The notes beneath the pieces were generated by a model. It made no database searches. It saw only the letters and a program-made list of their open reading frames with translations, and was not told the DNA's origin. Below are positions 51,981 to 64,000 of a stretch of DNA of 64,000 bases, piece after piece (positions within the stretch are counted from its first letter, which is position 1; each line of letters begins with the position of its first letter). A program made the position numbers and the translations under genes. Source of the DNA: Nannobrachium achirus (taxonomy: Eukaryota; Chordata; Actinopteri; Myctophiformes; Myctophidae); contig OY997657.1 of assembly GCA_963921795.1 (NCBI GenBank), positions 27,214,377 to 27,278,376 of the forward strand, in the 5' to 3' direction.

Positions 51981-52264
51981 GAAAGATTTTGATCATTTGA
52001 CAATAGTGACATGCCCAGAAAGGGACGCCTGGTTGCAAGTAGTTAAAAAGTGGTTAAACTGACACAACTATCATATTCGTTGAATTTGAATAAAAATGTA
52101 TATGCTTTTTTTTTCTTTACTTTCTTTTCTCTCCTTTCCAAATGCCCTCCCTTTGAAAACCACTTTACTAAACATCAACTGATGAACTATGGCCACAATG
52201 TTCTTGTACCAAATTGCCAAGCCATTGTTGTTAAAGATTGTCTTTGTTGACCTATATGGGGCCA

Positions 52265-52270
52265 AATAAA
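52265..52270 (+). promoter_or_regulatory. Possible polyadenylation signal of DCDC2B
   Basis: AATAAA about 380 bp after the DCDC2B stop codon. Other AATAAA motifs occur further downstream, so the site actually used is uncertain. Confidence 0.4.
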
Positions 52271-52774
52271 TGTGAAATTAAAACGAGAGTCGTATTTGAA
52301 CTGAGCCGAATGACAAACTTTTAAGTTAATCTATGTTGTTTCTTTTCAAAACCTGTAGACAAGAGTCCAAAATATGAACTTGCTCAAACCAGGGATAAAT
52401 GTACCACCATGGATCTTGTCCCTTGAACTTTCATTGATGTAACATTATGTATAGAATGAGAAATCTATTTTGTGACATTCTGGATGAAAAACATTTTGTT
52501 TTGGATCAACGAGCCATTGAGAACAAACTAGTTAAAGATTCACAAAGGTTTTTATTAAAGCAATCTAGCTACATTGCAAGCTGACATCTTATCACAATAA
52601 CAGTGTCATTTTCACTGTATCTTGTAACTATTAAATATCTGGTAATAAAATGACAATAAAACATATGTTCTCGCATTTTCTTTCAAAAATAAATAATGAA
52701 TCTCTACTAACTGTTCTGCTTTATTGTATTCATGTGTATTTTATTTTTTCTGTTAAGTAACTGTGCTTCATTTT

Positions 52775-52856
52775 CTGCTCTGTAAAGCACTTTGAGCTGC
52801 ATTTCATGTCATGAAAGGTGCTATACAAATAAAGCTTTATTATTATTATTATTATT
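52775..52856 (+). mobile_element. SINE/LINE 3' tail with (ATT)n end
   Basis: CTGTAAAGCACTTTGAGCTG, then GAAAGGTGCTATACAAATAA and a (TTA)n run: the shared 3' tail of many fish LINEs and SINEs. The body is not recognisable. Confidence 0.7.
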
Positions 52857-53693
52857 AACTGAACTGGTTTACTGAAACTATGTAAACATATGAGCATGTT
52901 CCCTCACAAAAAATGTCAACAGTATGCACGGTATTGCTTGACAATAAATGCACTTTTGAGCTCAATTCATACTTAGTCACACACAACAGTTGTGACGCGA
53001 TGAGCTTGTAGGCCAGCAATTATTCTGGATTTCTGCAGTGTAGAAAAACATGTTGTCATTCCAGTTTTATCTTTCCCAGCCAGCTAGAATGTCAGGTACA
53101 CACACACAAATGTGCATTCTCTTAAGTTAATTGTTTTGTTGATAAAATGATATATAGCACCACTATACCAATGTTTCTAACATAACCTTTGCTTTTCCCT
53201 GCACGCACCACATGTGATAGACAGCAGCCACAGTAAAATCGCCCCGTTAAACCGAGAAGTGCAATTCCATTGGTCCATCCGTAACCCGAAACTCATTTGT
53301 ATGTGGTTTCCATAGTGTTTGTATGAATGGCAGTAACATGGTGAGGGGAGCAGTAGTTAACAGTCAGGGGATTCCACACAAGGACAATAAATCTCTCCCG
53401 TCTCTCAAGTGAACCCTGTGTGAACTCCAGTTCCTTTAGTTTTAGCCTATCAGCTCCTGGGTCTTAGGTTTACTGAGCTCACACCGAGTTCATTTCAGGC
53501 ATCGTTCTCCCACCGAGAACTTTGCCATACGGTGGTGCCACCGGACTGAATGTAAATTCTCAATTCCGTTCTTCCTGTCTCCTGGTTCTCCACAATCTCA
53601 TCCAGTGAGGAGGTCTAGGAGAATTCATAGTAACTCAACCAAGCTCGACCCTTATGGGTCCTTCTGGTTCCATCCGTACACTCAGTCAGGATT

Positions 53694-55561
53694 TTACAGT
53701 GCAGGCTCGGTAGACTGGGCGGTGTGCTGCTGAGTCAAGACATCCTTGCCATTGATGGAGCTGATCACACACAGAGTGATGCCAGTCATGGTGAGGAACA
53801 TTCCCACAACAGCTCCTACAGAGAGGAATGGTGGTGGTGTGAATAGAGAGCATAATGTAGAAAGAGATAAGAAGTAAGAACAAAATCATTAGGTCCTGAA
53901 CCTGCTATCATAGTTACAAATGTTACATGTATGCTGTACACCCGCTGCTATGTGCACCTACGGATGCTTTGCCAGTCTTTTGCACATTTTGTCTAACCAC
54001 ATGTACGTACGTACACTCCTTTTTGAGCAGTGCCAACTTCTCCTATGTCTGGCTTTTTATGCTACGTGTAGCGTATGTATGTTTAGATATTTTTTTCTTT
54101 GACATGTTTCTTTTTCTCTTTGCTCTCCCTAGATCGGTCCTTTTTTGTCTTGTTTTCCTGAAAACAAAATAATGGCAGAGCTTGCACAAAAACAAATTTC
54201 ACCCACTGATTGAAATACTGTGATGTGACAATTATCTTTTCCTTACTACTCGCTTCTGTTGAATCACTCCTACAGGTTGCTTAATGTTCTTCACAACTCA
54301 ACTCCTACAGCTAAGCCAAGCTGGCCGTGAAAGAACTTACGTCTGCCTCCAAACTCTTCACCAAGCAGCTTGCCAGTGAGTAGGGTGAAGAGGAAGGTGA
54401 GTGAGTTGGTCACGGGAACAGCTAGGGATAAATCTGAAAGAATGAAGAGAGCAGATGCAAGAAGAAATGTTAAAAAACATAGAAATGTATATATACTTCT
54501 CTATGGCACAGGTTGTTTATAATCAACCTTACCTAACCTTTTGAAATAAAAAAAACTCAAAATTGTACTTAAGTACAGTACTTCAGTAAATGTACTTTAC
54601 ACCATTCTTCATGTCATATTAGCTATTTTATACCGAGTTTAGGTCCTATTCTGCAGTGGCTGGCTCGTTTGGCTGCCGGTAACTCTAAAATGTCTAACCC
54701 TAAACTTATTTCTAATTTTATCTTCAGTAAAACAAGTAGCCTCTACAAGTATACAAAGACTGCCCCACCGAGCGGTCAGCGCAGTGAGTGTGAGGTCGGC
54801 GGAATTAAGGCGAACGGCCGAGAGGGCGAACAGACTGGTTACCCTACCACATACATGGGCAACTGGCGGCCACATGCGGCGCCCACCTTCACTTAATGCG
54901 GCCCACAGGTTAATACCAGAATACTGATATATTATTGATTTCAGCTGTTACAACTCCAAACATGACCTGCTTTAATTCCGTCAGTCTATATTAGTAGCTT
55001 AATGACTAGTATGTAGTATTAAAATGTCTTCTTTTTATGTCCAATGTATTTGTATTTAAGTTAATACATTTAACATGAGTATATAACCAAATGCGTTTGA
55101 AATTAAAGTAAAATGATTCCAATTCAAAAGAAGCCAAAAATAGCAGATCTACAAGCTCAAAACGCATCGCAGCGCGATGCGTTTTGAGCTTGTAGATCTG
55201 CTATTTTTTGCTTCTTTTGTATGAGATACTAGGTGGAAATATAGTGGCATCATCAAAGTTGCCCACCCCTGCCCTACCAGAACAGTGACAGTCACATCTG
55301 TGCTGCAGACTGATTAGACTGCAAAATCTGCAGCATTAGATAACTACAGCAGAGAGCTATGTGTAGAAGGAATTTCATCTCACCTGTGGTAGCCAGAGTT
55401 AAATAGTACACCAATGAGCCACTTTGGTTCAACAGGAATGGGACCAGGTACTGGGCAAATGGAGCAAGCAATAGATAACCATTAGTAGCCATAGTAGGCC
55501 TACATGTCTAGGCAAATGGAGCAAGCAATACATAACCTTTAGTAGCCATAGTAGGCCTACA

Positions 55562-55646
<85 letters not shown>

Positions 55647-56233
55647 CTTTCTTTTTAATAGAACTTCTATTCAATTAATCAATTTCTATTCGTAACGTAT
55701 CCCTTTAGTAGTATGGAGAGAGACCTGTGTCTATTTTAACCAGTAGCTATTACCTTCAGATTGAGAAAAAGAAACTTGACTTCAGCCAGTAGCTGTGAAA
55801 CCACATTGCTTCTCTTCACATTCTCGACCCCCTCAGTTCCTCTCTTGAGGAAAGGATTGGTGCAGCCCCACAGCACAGCAACCAGCACCAGACAACACAC
55901 CTCCACTGAAACACATTAGGATTACTGTGCGGAACCGACACGATTTGTGGCTTGTGTTTAAAATGCTTGCGTTTCTTGAAAATTGTATAAAAGCCAAGTA
56001 AAAGTTAGTGGGAGTGGGTAACATGTTTCCGAGGCTACATGTACAGTATCTAAATCTACTTCCGTAAACAAATCAAGAAACAAGCTACGCGATGTATTTT
56101 CCTCTTTTATAGCATGACGCTAAAGAATATTTATGAATATGCTTGTAATATTCAATAATATTGTTCATACATAGGAAAAACATAATGTAAAATGCAGCAG
56201 CATACTTGCTTGCTACTTACCAACAGAAACCAT
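53694..56233 (-). CDS. tmem234: TMEM234 (small multi-pass membrane protein)
   Basis: Five coding exons: 56233-56221, 55905-55754, 55450-55384, 54433-54341, 53815-53694, giving 148 codons in phase with GT-AG junctions. Recognised by [18 protein letters not shown] (exon 2), [20 protein letters not shown] (exon 3), [19 protein letters not shown] then [10 protein letters not shown] (exon 4), and [16 protein letters not shown] (exon 5). It is a four-helix, EamA/DMT-like membrane protein reported to matter for the kidney filtration barrier in zebrafish (from memory). The first exon contributes only 13 coding bases (MVSV), so the start is the least certain part. It converges tail-to-tail on DCDC2B, the same neighbour pair as in human. 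Confidence 0.92.
55124..55220. repeat. Recurrent palindrome, copy 9, the most complete
   Basis: About 46-bp arms, almost perfectly complementary: starting CAAAAGAAGCCAAAAATAGC, through AGATCTACAAGCTCAAAACG and CATCGC, then GCGATGCGTTTTGAGC back out to CTTCTTTTG. Lies in a TMEM234 intron. Confidence 0.93.
55577..55644. repeat. (GT)n microsatellite
   Basis: About 34 GT units after a short (CT)n. Two direct repeats of GGCAAATGGAGCAAGCAATA (about 55454 and 55511) lie just upstream. Confidence 0.96.
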
Positions 56234-56516
56234 CGCTGCAATCAATGTGTAGTCTTGTGTACGCTGCTGTAGGCTGGCTACGCGACGAAGTTGCATTCAA
56301 GTCTAATAAATGTTATTGGTATATATACCTGTACATTTGGACATTATAAAGAGTCAGCAGAGACTGCATCTCCTCAATATTATTTAGTGAATAATTTGGC
56401 CTGGAGGACCATTAACAGTTATGCTAAAACATAATAATATATGGACAAAGCAACGTTGTAGCATATTATTGCAATCCTGAATGCAGCCTCTGCTTGTGAC
56501 TGCAGCCTCTGCTTGT

Positions 56517-58222
56517 GACTGCAACCTGTTCCTGTTCGCGGATGACTCGGCTCTCCTAGTCTCGGGCAAGGACCACTTGCAGGTTGAGAAGACACTTAAC
56601 TCTGAACTAAGTAAGATCTGCACATGGCTTAACGACAACAAATTATCAATTCACCTGGGAAAAACGGAGTCCATCCTCTTTGGAACAAATCATAACCTCA
56701 AAAAGGTCGATAACTTCACAATCAAAGTGGGTGACAAGGTCATAACACGAAAAAACGAAATCTCTTACTTAGGATGTATCCTGGAAGCTAATCTTTCCAG
56801 TGAAAAGATGACTTCTAAAGTAATAAATAAAATCAACCAACGAACTCGTTTCCTACAGAGGATAGCCCCGATGGTCAATTTTAACACACTGAAGACCATA
56901 GCTGGTGCAATAATCCAGCCCCTCTTTGACTACGGAGTCCACGTATGGTATCGTGACGCCCCACAAGCCCTGAAAACTAAACTCCAAACAGCCCAAAATA
57001 AACTAATTAGGGTCCTGCTTAGCCTTCCCTATCAGACTCACCTCACCGCTACTCACCAATTAAGAGTGGGGTGGCTCAGAGTAGATGACAGAGTACAGCA
57101 GCTTGCAATGGGCCTGGTGTACAAGATACACTACACCAGCCGGTTTTCCACAGGCCCAACTCCACACCACTCCACACCACACCGCCCACTTGTGCCAGGT
57201 TTTCCACTACAAGGACCTGGGTAGAGTGGTGTGAAAGTGGTACTAAACAGGGTACTAAAAAGTATCCACTCTAGAGTAGGTCTGAGCTAGGCCAAACAGG
57301 GCCAAACACTTCATAATGACTGATCACTCATTGACTTTTCATTTAGACCACCAGGATATAGTTGTAATACATGATAATAGATTCTATTGTGTTATAACCA
57401 CTATTATAATCTATTATAGTGTATTTTAATTATCATAGTAATACATTAATATTTTATAATGCATTATAGCCTAATCACAGTTATAATCCATTACAGTGCA
57501 TTATAATTAGGATAGTTATAATACAAATTTATATTGTATTTTAGTCACAGTTAAAAGGGTCAATTTGTTTCTTACCGATAGGGGTACTTTTTTGTAATGG
57601 AAAATGTAGATATTTTTATGTGGTGCGGTGTGGTGTAGTGTGGTGTGGTGTGGTGCTAAAACTGCAGTCGAAAAGGGGCTATATGATACCCAAGTACCTG
57701 TCAAAATACTTTATAAACATTAAGGATGTCCATAATTACAACACCAGAGGCAGCGCCACAGATCACTTTCAACCCAGAGTCAAAACCAACAAAGGGTCAA
57801 ACTCTTTTTTCTGCTATACCACCAAAATGTGGAAAGCCTTACCGAAGGCCATAAAGGAGTGTGGATCACTTGCATCCTTTAAAATTGCCCTGAAAAGCCA
57901 CTTACAGGCAGCAGCCGTTCGCAACTGGTAATAATGAACCTAGCCCCAACCCTACCCTCCCCTGCCCCTTCTTTGTATATACTGTTTGTTTAAGAATTAC
58001 TGTCTTTGTTTTGTTTTTCTTTACATATCTACTGCATAGTACTGTGTTCTATCTGTCTGTCATTCAATGTTATATGAGATACTTCAATGGTTTCCAGTGG
58101 AAATAAGCTTAGTCTTTTCATGGATCTCCTTTTAGTAGACCTTGTACCAGTGAACTGTACCGTCATGAAACTGTACCTTTTCCTATGCAAACTTCTAATA
58201 AAGTCTTCAATCAATCAATCAA
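56517..58222 (+). mobile_element. 5'-truncated non-LTR retrotransposon (CR1/L2-like), interrupted
   Basis: From about 56517 an ORF reads the end of a reverse transcriptase: FLFADDSALLVSG holds the catalytic ADD of the palm, followed by LNDNKLSIHLGKTESILFG and ISYLGCILEANLS. Frame breaks near 57140 where another element enters. The C-terminal part resumes at about 57680 (PKYLSKYFINIKDVHNYNTR, ending SLASFKIALKSHLQ). The 3' UTR runs to AATAAAGTCTTC and (AATC)n at about 58222. No 5' half or endonuclease is present, so the copy is dead. Confidence 0.82.
57140..57672. mobile_element. MITE inserted in the retrotransposon
   Basis: Separates the two halves of the LINE ORF. Ends GCCGGTTTTCCAC and TCGAAAAGGGGC are weak inverted repeats. 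Inside them lie CACACCAC-rich and GTGGTGTG-rich inverted tracts (57160-57185 and 57620-57655). A clear target duplication was not seen. Confidence 0.6.
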
Positions 58223-58347
58223 AGCCCCCTTTGTATTTAATAAGTTGTAGGCATGGAGGAGACCAGATGAGGGCGCTATACATCCTTGTTTGATTCAACA
58301 AATACCCATGCAGTGCACTCAACTGAGTTCAAGTTTAAGGTAGGCTT

Positions 58348-58530
58348 AAAGGAGTAGTTCACCCACAAAATGACCTTTTTCTATTGATTACTCACGACGC
58401 CATAGAGACTTGAGTTCAATGATATATTTTTGTATTTGTCGCATTCGACAAACAAATTATTATAGTAAATTTACCGCCATTGATTCCGGACCAAATGCAT
58501 TTGGGTCCCCATCCGATATATAAATGGGGG
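58348..58530. mobile_element. Partial copy of the 14488-type MITE
   Basis: Begins AAAGGAGTAGTTCACCCACA and keeps TTCTATTGATTACTCA and GAGACTTGAGTTCAATGATA; the right inverted repeat is missing. Confidence 0.75.
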
Positions 58531-58612
58531 TAACTTTATTATAATCAAATAACAAAAAATAATAATGAGTACTTTCTACTTGTGGTACTTTAAGTACATT
58601 TTGATACCAATT

Positions 58613-58766
58613 CATGGGTTGCATTTGTAGTCCTACACCAGCCATTTTGAGGACCAACACAGGTGTTTTGATTAACGTAGAACATTAGTTCTGTGCCAAT
58701 CAGACACATTGAACACCTGTGTTGGTCCTCAATATGGCTGGTTTAGGACTACAAATGCAACCCATG
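58613..58766. mobile_element. Fold-back element with 54-bp arms
   Basis: CATGGGTTGCATTTGTAGTC...CAACACAGGTGTT pairs with AACACCTGTGTTG...GACTACAAATGCAACCCATG over about 54 bp with few mismatches and a loop of roughly 45 bp. It sits inside a 'ctcaagta' MITE. Confidence 0.85.
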
Positions 58767-58868
58767 AATACTTTTGTACTTTTACTCAAGTCAATTTTGA
58801 ATTCTGGACTTGAACTTGATACTTGATACTCCACCACTGCACAATAGACACGTTTAGAAATATCGACA

Positions 58869-58874
58869 TTTATT
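58869..58874 (-). promoter_or_regulatory. Possible polyadenylation signal of the NCMAP-like gene
   Basis: Minus-strand AATAAA about 960 bp beyond the stop codon. No other support. Confidence 0.35.
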
Positions 58875-59832
58875 TTCACTTCATTTCATTGAAAGAACAA
58901 TAATTAAACATAGGGATGGAACAAGAAAAATAAAGTGCAAAATCCATTGGTGTGAGACTAAAATTAAGGATTAATGTCAGCACATGATAGAGTTCAAAAC
59001 AATATCAACTTTTCACATAATATTGCCGTGGTCTCTTTAATCTGCACAGTATTAAATACATACAATTATATCCTAGTCTTAGGTTCATAAAAAGAAAAGG
59101 AGAAAAAAAAAGTACTAACTCTGTATGCCGGAGGCCAGGAGTGGCAAAACAAAATGCACACTATTTACCACATAATACAATCTACAGTACAACTACACAA
59201 TGTAACCAATGAATTGGATACAATGCCGATGTAAGTTTATTATCTTGTTTCATATCCTTGTTGGCTGCTGGCTTTCACAGAAGTTTATCTTGCAATTCCA
59301 TGCCATATCCTCCACACAGAAATGTACACAGCCAAGTGCGGCCTATAAGAACATCACCATTCTAGAATATAATCTCCTTTCCAGTCACCCAGTTGGTGGC
59401 GGAACAGCTGCTAAAAGCACAGACAGTGAGGGGTGAAGGTCTCTCTTGCGCTGAACACTGACTGTAATAATAAAATAATAATTAGGGGGGAAAGGGTTCA
59501 CCAAAAAAACTGTTCATTTTAACTCATCCGTTTTGTACCCATCCATCTTGTATGGCCACTGATTGCATTGCAACATTTTGTTCATACTGTATATTCTTTT
59601 GTACAGCCATAAGGTCTCTTGGTATTCAGGTGTGGTGACCAGCGGCGGCTCAGTTGTTTGAGATTGACACTGACTAAGGTTATGGGTTATGTTTCCACAG
59701 GAGCCTGTCAACCGTTGCCAGGATGCTCTCAACATCCTCACAGTAAGGTGACTTCAGGTGAAAGAAACACATCGTTGATTCCACGTTATGTACTATCCAT
59801 TTATCACTGGAGCAATATCTCTAGTCTTGCTG

Positions 59833-61600
59833 CTATGTGTTGTCTAATAACGGAGCCCCGTGTATGGTGACCACTGTAGATCCACTGGTCGTGCTGTATT
59901 GCTCTATGTTACTTGTTTCTATGCTGTTCAGGTCCACTCTGGGGAGGTGGAAGCCATTTTCAGAGGGTGGGTTGGAATTGGTTAAGCTGCCAGACACAGA
60001 GTTGATGCCAATATTGCCCATTGGCACGCTGCTCTGGACGGTCCACGATGACATCTTCTTCTGACGTGCTTTGGAGCCCCCACTGGTTCCCAATACTCTA
60101 GCTGCATGGGTCCGCCTGGTGTCGGTGAGAGAGAAAAAACACACTCTAGTATTAATGCACATTGAAGTTAAAAGTGTAATACTGTATACTGTATTACCAA
60201 TGTGTAAAGAGTTAGCTAAAAAACAACTAACATATGGACCGTGGTGAACCTAAATGATTCTTCACAGTACATATACCGGTAGTAGCAGCTGAAGTGACAG
60301 AAGGAGAAAGCAATTCATTCACTTTGGATTGTATAAAAATAGCACCACTGTTTAATTTGGACAGTAGTTTAATGAGACCTGGCAACATAGCCAGTCATTG
60401 TCTGCGTTGAAGGAATGCTGCCGTACCTGTTGTAGGTTTTTAATATGATGAGCAGAATAGTGAGTATTATGATGATCCCTATGACGATGATAGCAATCAT
60501 AGCCCCAGAACCTGTGATAATAAGCAGAGAGACACAGAGGGAGAAAAAAATGTAAATTTAAAATATTTTTGTCAGTGTTATTTCTAGGACTGGGCCCTCA
60601 TAATTGATTAATCATCTGTTTTTTTAGCTGATTAGATGTTTTTTTTATTATTATTATTAATCGTTGTTTCATTCAAATCTCTTGCAAACTCTGGACATAG
60701 CCATTGTGAAACATTAGAATGTTCAGTTATCAACCTCACAACTTGAGAAAGCTGGTCTCTGCATGATTGTACACTATACTGCAAACACAATTGTACAGAT
60801 TTCTTGATTAAATCAACTAATCGATTAGTCAACGAATTCCTGTTAGGCGACCAAGAATTTACTTCGTTGAGGACAGCCCTAGTTATTTCCCCTCTAGTAA
60901 TTGGACATTTCCATCTCATTCAGATGGTGAGCTTGTCATCATAGTGTCTAGTAGCTTTTGGAAACCATTCACAGTCAAGCAGTGGTTCTCAGTGCATCAT
61001 CAGTTTAACCACTTTAACCCAATATACTGTACATCGTCTATTTGAAACAATGCGTCGCAAGCTTGTAGATCAGCTATTATCAACACATCTAGAAAAAAAG
61101 CAGATTTTTTTTTAACACTAATCTTGTATTTGTGTTTCCTGGAACAAAATCTTTTCAGATAATGTTCCGCAGCAAAATACATATTCATTTGTGTGTCTTC
61201 AAGGTTTGCTCACCATTGTTGTACAGACTGTACAGACAGTATTTTCGCTGAATGCATTCCCTTCTGTCTAAGCTCTAAATGGTGTTATTGCCACTCCCTT
61301 GCAGTCCATCTGATTAAAGCTCCTGACGTACTCAGGTTGCTTATCTTAACTACAGCCATAATGTGCTATTAATTTGAACTTCCATGAGGGACACTGTAAC
61401 TGTAACTGGTATCGCTCAGTTATGTTTCAGAAATGTCCATGTTGTTGGTCAACAAAGAATTATATTAAAAATGCTCCTGCACAGTAAACAAATATAGTCT
61501 ATTTATACATACTCTGGATGAGTATTTGTTCTTTAGATTTGGTCGTGCTGGTTGTATTTGTGGTGAAGTTGGTCACTGGTGAGACAGTTGAAGTTTGCAT
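59833..61600 (-). CDS. ncmap: Single-pass membrane protein resembling NCMAP
   Basis: Three coding exons: 61600-61513, 60511-60427, 60115-59833, in phase, 151 codons. The short extracellular part is Thr/Ser-rich with two N-glycosylation sequons (NFT at 11-13, NTT at 15-17). One transmembrane helix spans about residues 34-53 in the exon beginning SSGAMIAIIVIG and ending LKTYNR. The cytoplasmic tail of about 95 residues ends in DNT. The SSGA...LKxYNR frame around the helix resembles noncompact myelin-associated protein (NCMAP), a Schwann-cell protein, but the tail is not recognised, so the name is tentative. The first coding exon extends 13 bp upstream of the ATG to a splice acceptor (61613), so at least one 5' non-coding exon is expected further right. 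A minus-strand AATAAA lies at 58869-58874. Confidence 0.6.
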
Positions 61601-62144
61601 TTTCAGCAACAACCTGGACGGGGAAGACAAAACACAAAATACAATGTAAGGATTTAGATTAGTTGTCTTGAGACTTTATTGTACTCAGAGGGAGCTTTGA
61701 CAGCCTGTTCAACACAGCAGCACACAGACGCAGTAGCATACTAAACCCAATCTCCATACTGCAAATACATTCATGCATCATGTAGCACACAACATTGCCA
61801 TCTGGGAGAACACTACACTACTAAGCAATAATCGCTATCCACTACCCAATACAGTAAATTACTTTCAAAATAAGAACTTACATATTACTTACTGTATCTC
61901 TTTCAATTAAGATAGAGCATTGTTAGTAGTGTGTTAGCTATGCTTTGCGTTCACAAAATAACTGAACATTTTAAACATGTTAAACATGTAGATACTACTT
62001 TTAATGTTTAGGCACGTCATTGTCAAAATCGTAAAATATAGTCAAGATCTTTTCAAAAAGCAAAAACAAAACAAAAAGCAAAAATTGACGATCTACAAGC
62101 TAACAATGTGTGACGCTTTGTGTGCTTGTAGATCAGCTATATTG
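61046..62144. repeat. Recurrent palindrome, half copy 61046-61082 and copy 10 at 62081-62144
   Basis: At 61051: GTCGCAAGCTTGTAGATCAG. At 62081: ATTGACGATCTACAAGC paired with GCTTGTAGATCAGCTAT. Both belong to the family with consensus arm AAATAGCAGATCTACAAGC. Confidence 0.75.
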
Positions 62145-62539
62145 CTAGTCATCATACATGAAGTATATGGGGTTAAATGCTTAAAATGTCTGAGAAACGT
62201 GTGCAAGCATGGCATAGGTGTGCATGTGCATGTGCATGTTGGGGGTTTTCAGCCTTGTCAGCTGTAAGAAGGAGATCTCCAAGGAAAAAAGGTTGGGAAC
62301 CACTTGAATAGAGAAATAAGGCAATGATTTTGTTGGTGCTTTAATGCCACTTAAGCAGCCTACATTTCAATGTATTTGTTGATGACAAGGCCATTTTTTG
62401 AGCGGTGATAGCCGCTTCCTACTTTTGACTTAGTGTGTCCCTACTGTATGTCCCTATGTGTGGTGCAGCACGAACAGCTGCAATACCGCTGGGTGACCAG
62501 TGGCAGGACTGTGTGACCAAGTGGTGCTGTTGAGCAGCC

Positions 62540-62709
<170 letters not shown>

Positions 62710-63423
62710 AGCTGCTCAAATGCACCGCTCCACTTCAAACTGATGGGTTTGATTGTTATGCTATGTTGAAGATTTGAATACCGAGGACCACGATGGAAAT
62801 CCCCAGGATCTTTTGTGTTATCCTTTTAGCCTTAATGTCTTACCGTATACTTTTATACATGTATGATTAATTAAGTATTCAATCTAAAAACTATCACTAT
62901 CACTCCAGGGTATGGTACACAAACTGCATTAGCAATGTGTATAATGTAAGCTTAAAACACTTACAGTAATAATAATTATAGAGTTTCTGAAAGTAATGGC
63001 ATAGTTGACATTGTAACTGTAATACTATGACCCAGTTTGTCATCATTGAATCACTTCGCTGTCCATTAAAGTTACTGTATTTCATTATGTAATATGTTAC
63101 TTATGTAATGCGTTACCCCGCAACACTCTACTGTAGGTACAGTATCAGGTGTGAAACAGTTAAACAAACATGAGAAGAAGTTTGTGCAACACTTTCACCG
63201 GGCTAACTCTTACACAACCTTTGGGGAAAGGAAAGAATGCACAGTATAGAGTGAAGAAAAGGCTGAGAACAATAATCATACAGAGGCTGGGTGGCACAGT
63301 GAATGGGTGAATATTGTCCAAGAAACAAAGGAATGAGGATATTTCAACTATGTTTACCAAGGTATTGTAATGGTAGAGATAATGGCCATTATAGCGACAC
63401 AAGGCAAATAAGGTGGAAAGAAC

Positions 63424-63636
63424 CGATATACTACAGTTGCCTAGGCGTATACTTTCTGCTTCTTACAGAGTACTCTGCTAAAGAAAATGTTCCTTTAACT
63501 CTGTGTACAAATAAATGGATGCTGAATTACCATTTACATTTGTACACGCCCAAGAGTTACAAATGGATAAATTAACTCTGAGAACATAACTGTGTAAGAG
63601 GCAGAAAGTATACGCCTAGGCAACTGTAGTATATCG
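63424..63636. mobile_element. MITE with perfect 36-bp terminal inverted repeats
   Basis: Arms 63424-63459 and 63601-63636 are exact reverse complements as read (CGATATACTACAGTTGCC... and ...GGCAACTGTAGTATATCG). The interior repeats ACAAATAAATGGAT / ACAAATGGATAAAT. Near-perfect arms suggest recent activity. Confidence 0.85.
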
Positions 63637-63847
63637 AAATATATTAAACCTGTGTGGAAATTAATTGTGGAGGTACTTCTGGGGCTTACTGGCAAGTGCA
63701 TGTGCACAAGAAATTCTGGCACTGATCAGTTTGAAGGATTAGTTCCTGACACACAGACAGACACACAGAGCTCATAGAGCCACTCCGTAAATCTCTGTAA
63801 ATGAGTGTCTAATATAGACATGATATAACACAACTCTCTATTGACAT

Positions 63848-64000
63848 ACTGCAGGGTTCCCCAATTAGTTTTCCCCAAGGGCCGAATTATGTCTAGGGTA
63901 CCAAGCCGAGGGCCACAACATTGCAGGGGGCGACGGTGGCGTTCCCGCTACTCCAGCGACTGCGACAGTTCAGATATCGTTGCTGTAGGGTGAAAATCTT
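63848..64000. mobile_element. Left end of a hAT-like element, cut by the window edge
   Basis: Starts GCAGGGTTCCCCAATTAG and CCAAGGGCCGAATTATG, typical of fish hAT MITEs that begin CAGGG. The other end is outside the window. Confidence 0.4.

Overview
The window is vertebrate nuclear DNA, most likely from a teleost fish. It shows multi-exon genes with GT-AG introns, vertebrate-only gene families, very abundant (CA)n/(GT)n microsatellites, many short terminal-inverted-repeat elements and tRNA-derived SINEs. The species cannot be fixed from the sequence. All exon boundaries below were built by hand from splice motifs, reading frame and remembered family similarity; none comes from transcript data.

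Layout, left to right. (1) 477-31189, minus strand: the first nine coding exons of FANCM, the Fanconi anaemia DNA translocase. The gene runs off the left edge. Its 25-kb fourth intron (3776-28866) holds a complete plus-strand SOUL/HEBP-family heme-binding gene at 12303-21945. (2) 31190-31551: a 362-bp divergent interval between FANCM and IQCC with an ETS-like motif facing each gene. (3) 31552-40833, plus strand: IQCC in five exons. Its third intron (33079-39003) holds two intronless minus-strand genes: an MBD4-like methyl-CpG/DNA glycosylase (34147-35202) and a 694-codon RING-H2 gene (35976-38060). The tail of the RING gene is RNF115/RNF126-like, while its long N-terminal half is internally duplicated and unrecognised. 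(4) 42600-51884, plus strand: DCDC2B (two doublecortin domains), 16 coding exons, with a clear tandem exon duplication. (5) 53694-56233, minus strand: TMEM234, five exons. (6) 56517-58222: a 5'-truncated non-LTR retrotransposon split by another element. (7) 59833-61600, minus strand: a small single-pass membrane protein gene resembling NCMAP.

IQCC, DCDC2B and TMEM234 are neighbours on human chromosome 1p35 (general knowledge), so the right half is a conserved block. FANCM and MBD4 lie elsewhere in human. The genes do not form one pathway. FANCM and MBD4 are both genome-maintenance enzymes, but their proximity may be chance.

The rest is introns and intergenic DNA rich in repeats: at least 15 microsatellites, hAT-like MITEs with 8-bp target duplications, a Mutator-like MITE carrying telomere-type repeats, TTAA-flanked MITEs (one with a SINE inside), and a strikingly recurrent palindrome seen about 19 times whole or in part. 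Best candidates for something new: the palindrome family, the chimeric RING gene with its intronless MBD4 neighbour, and the duplicated DCDC2B exon.
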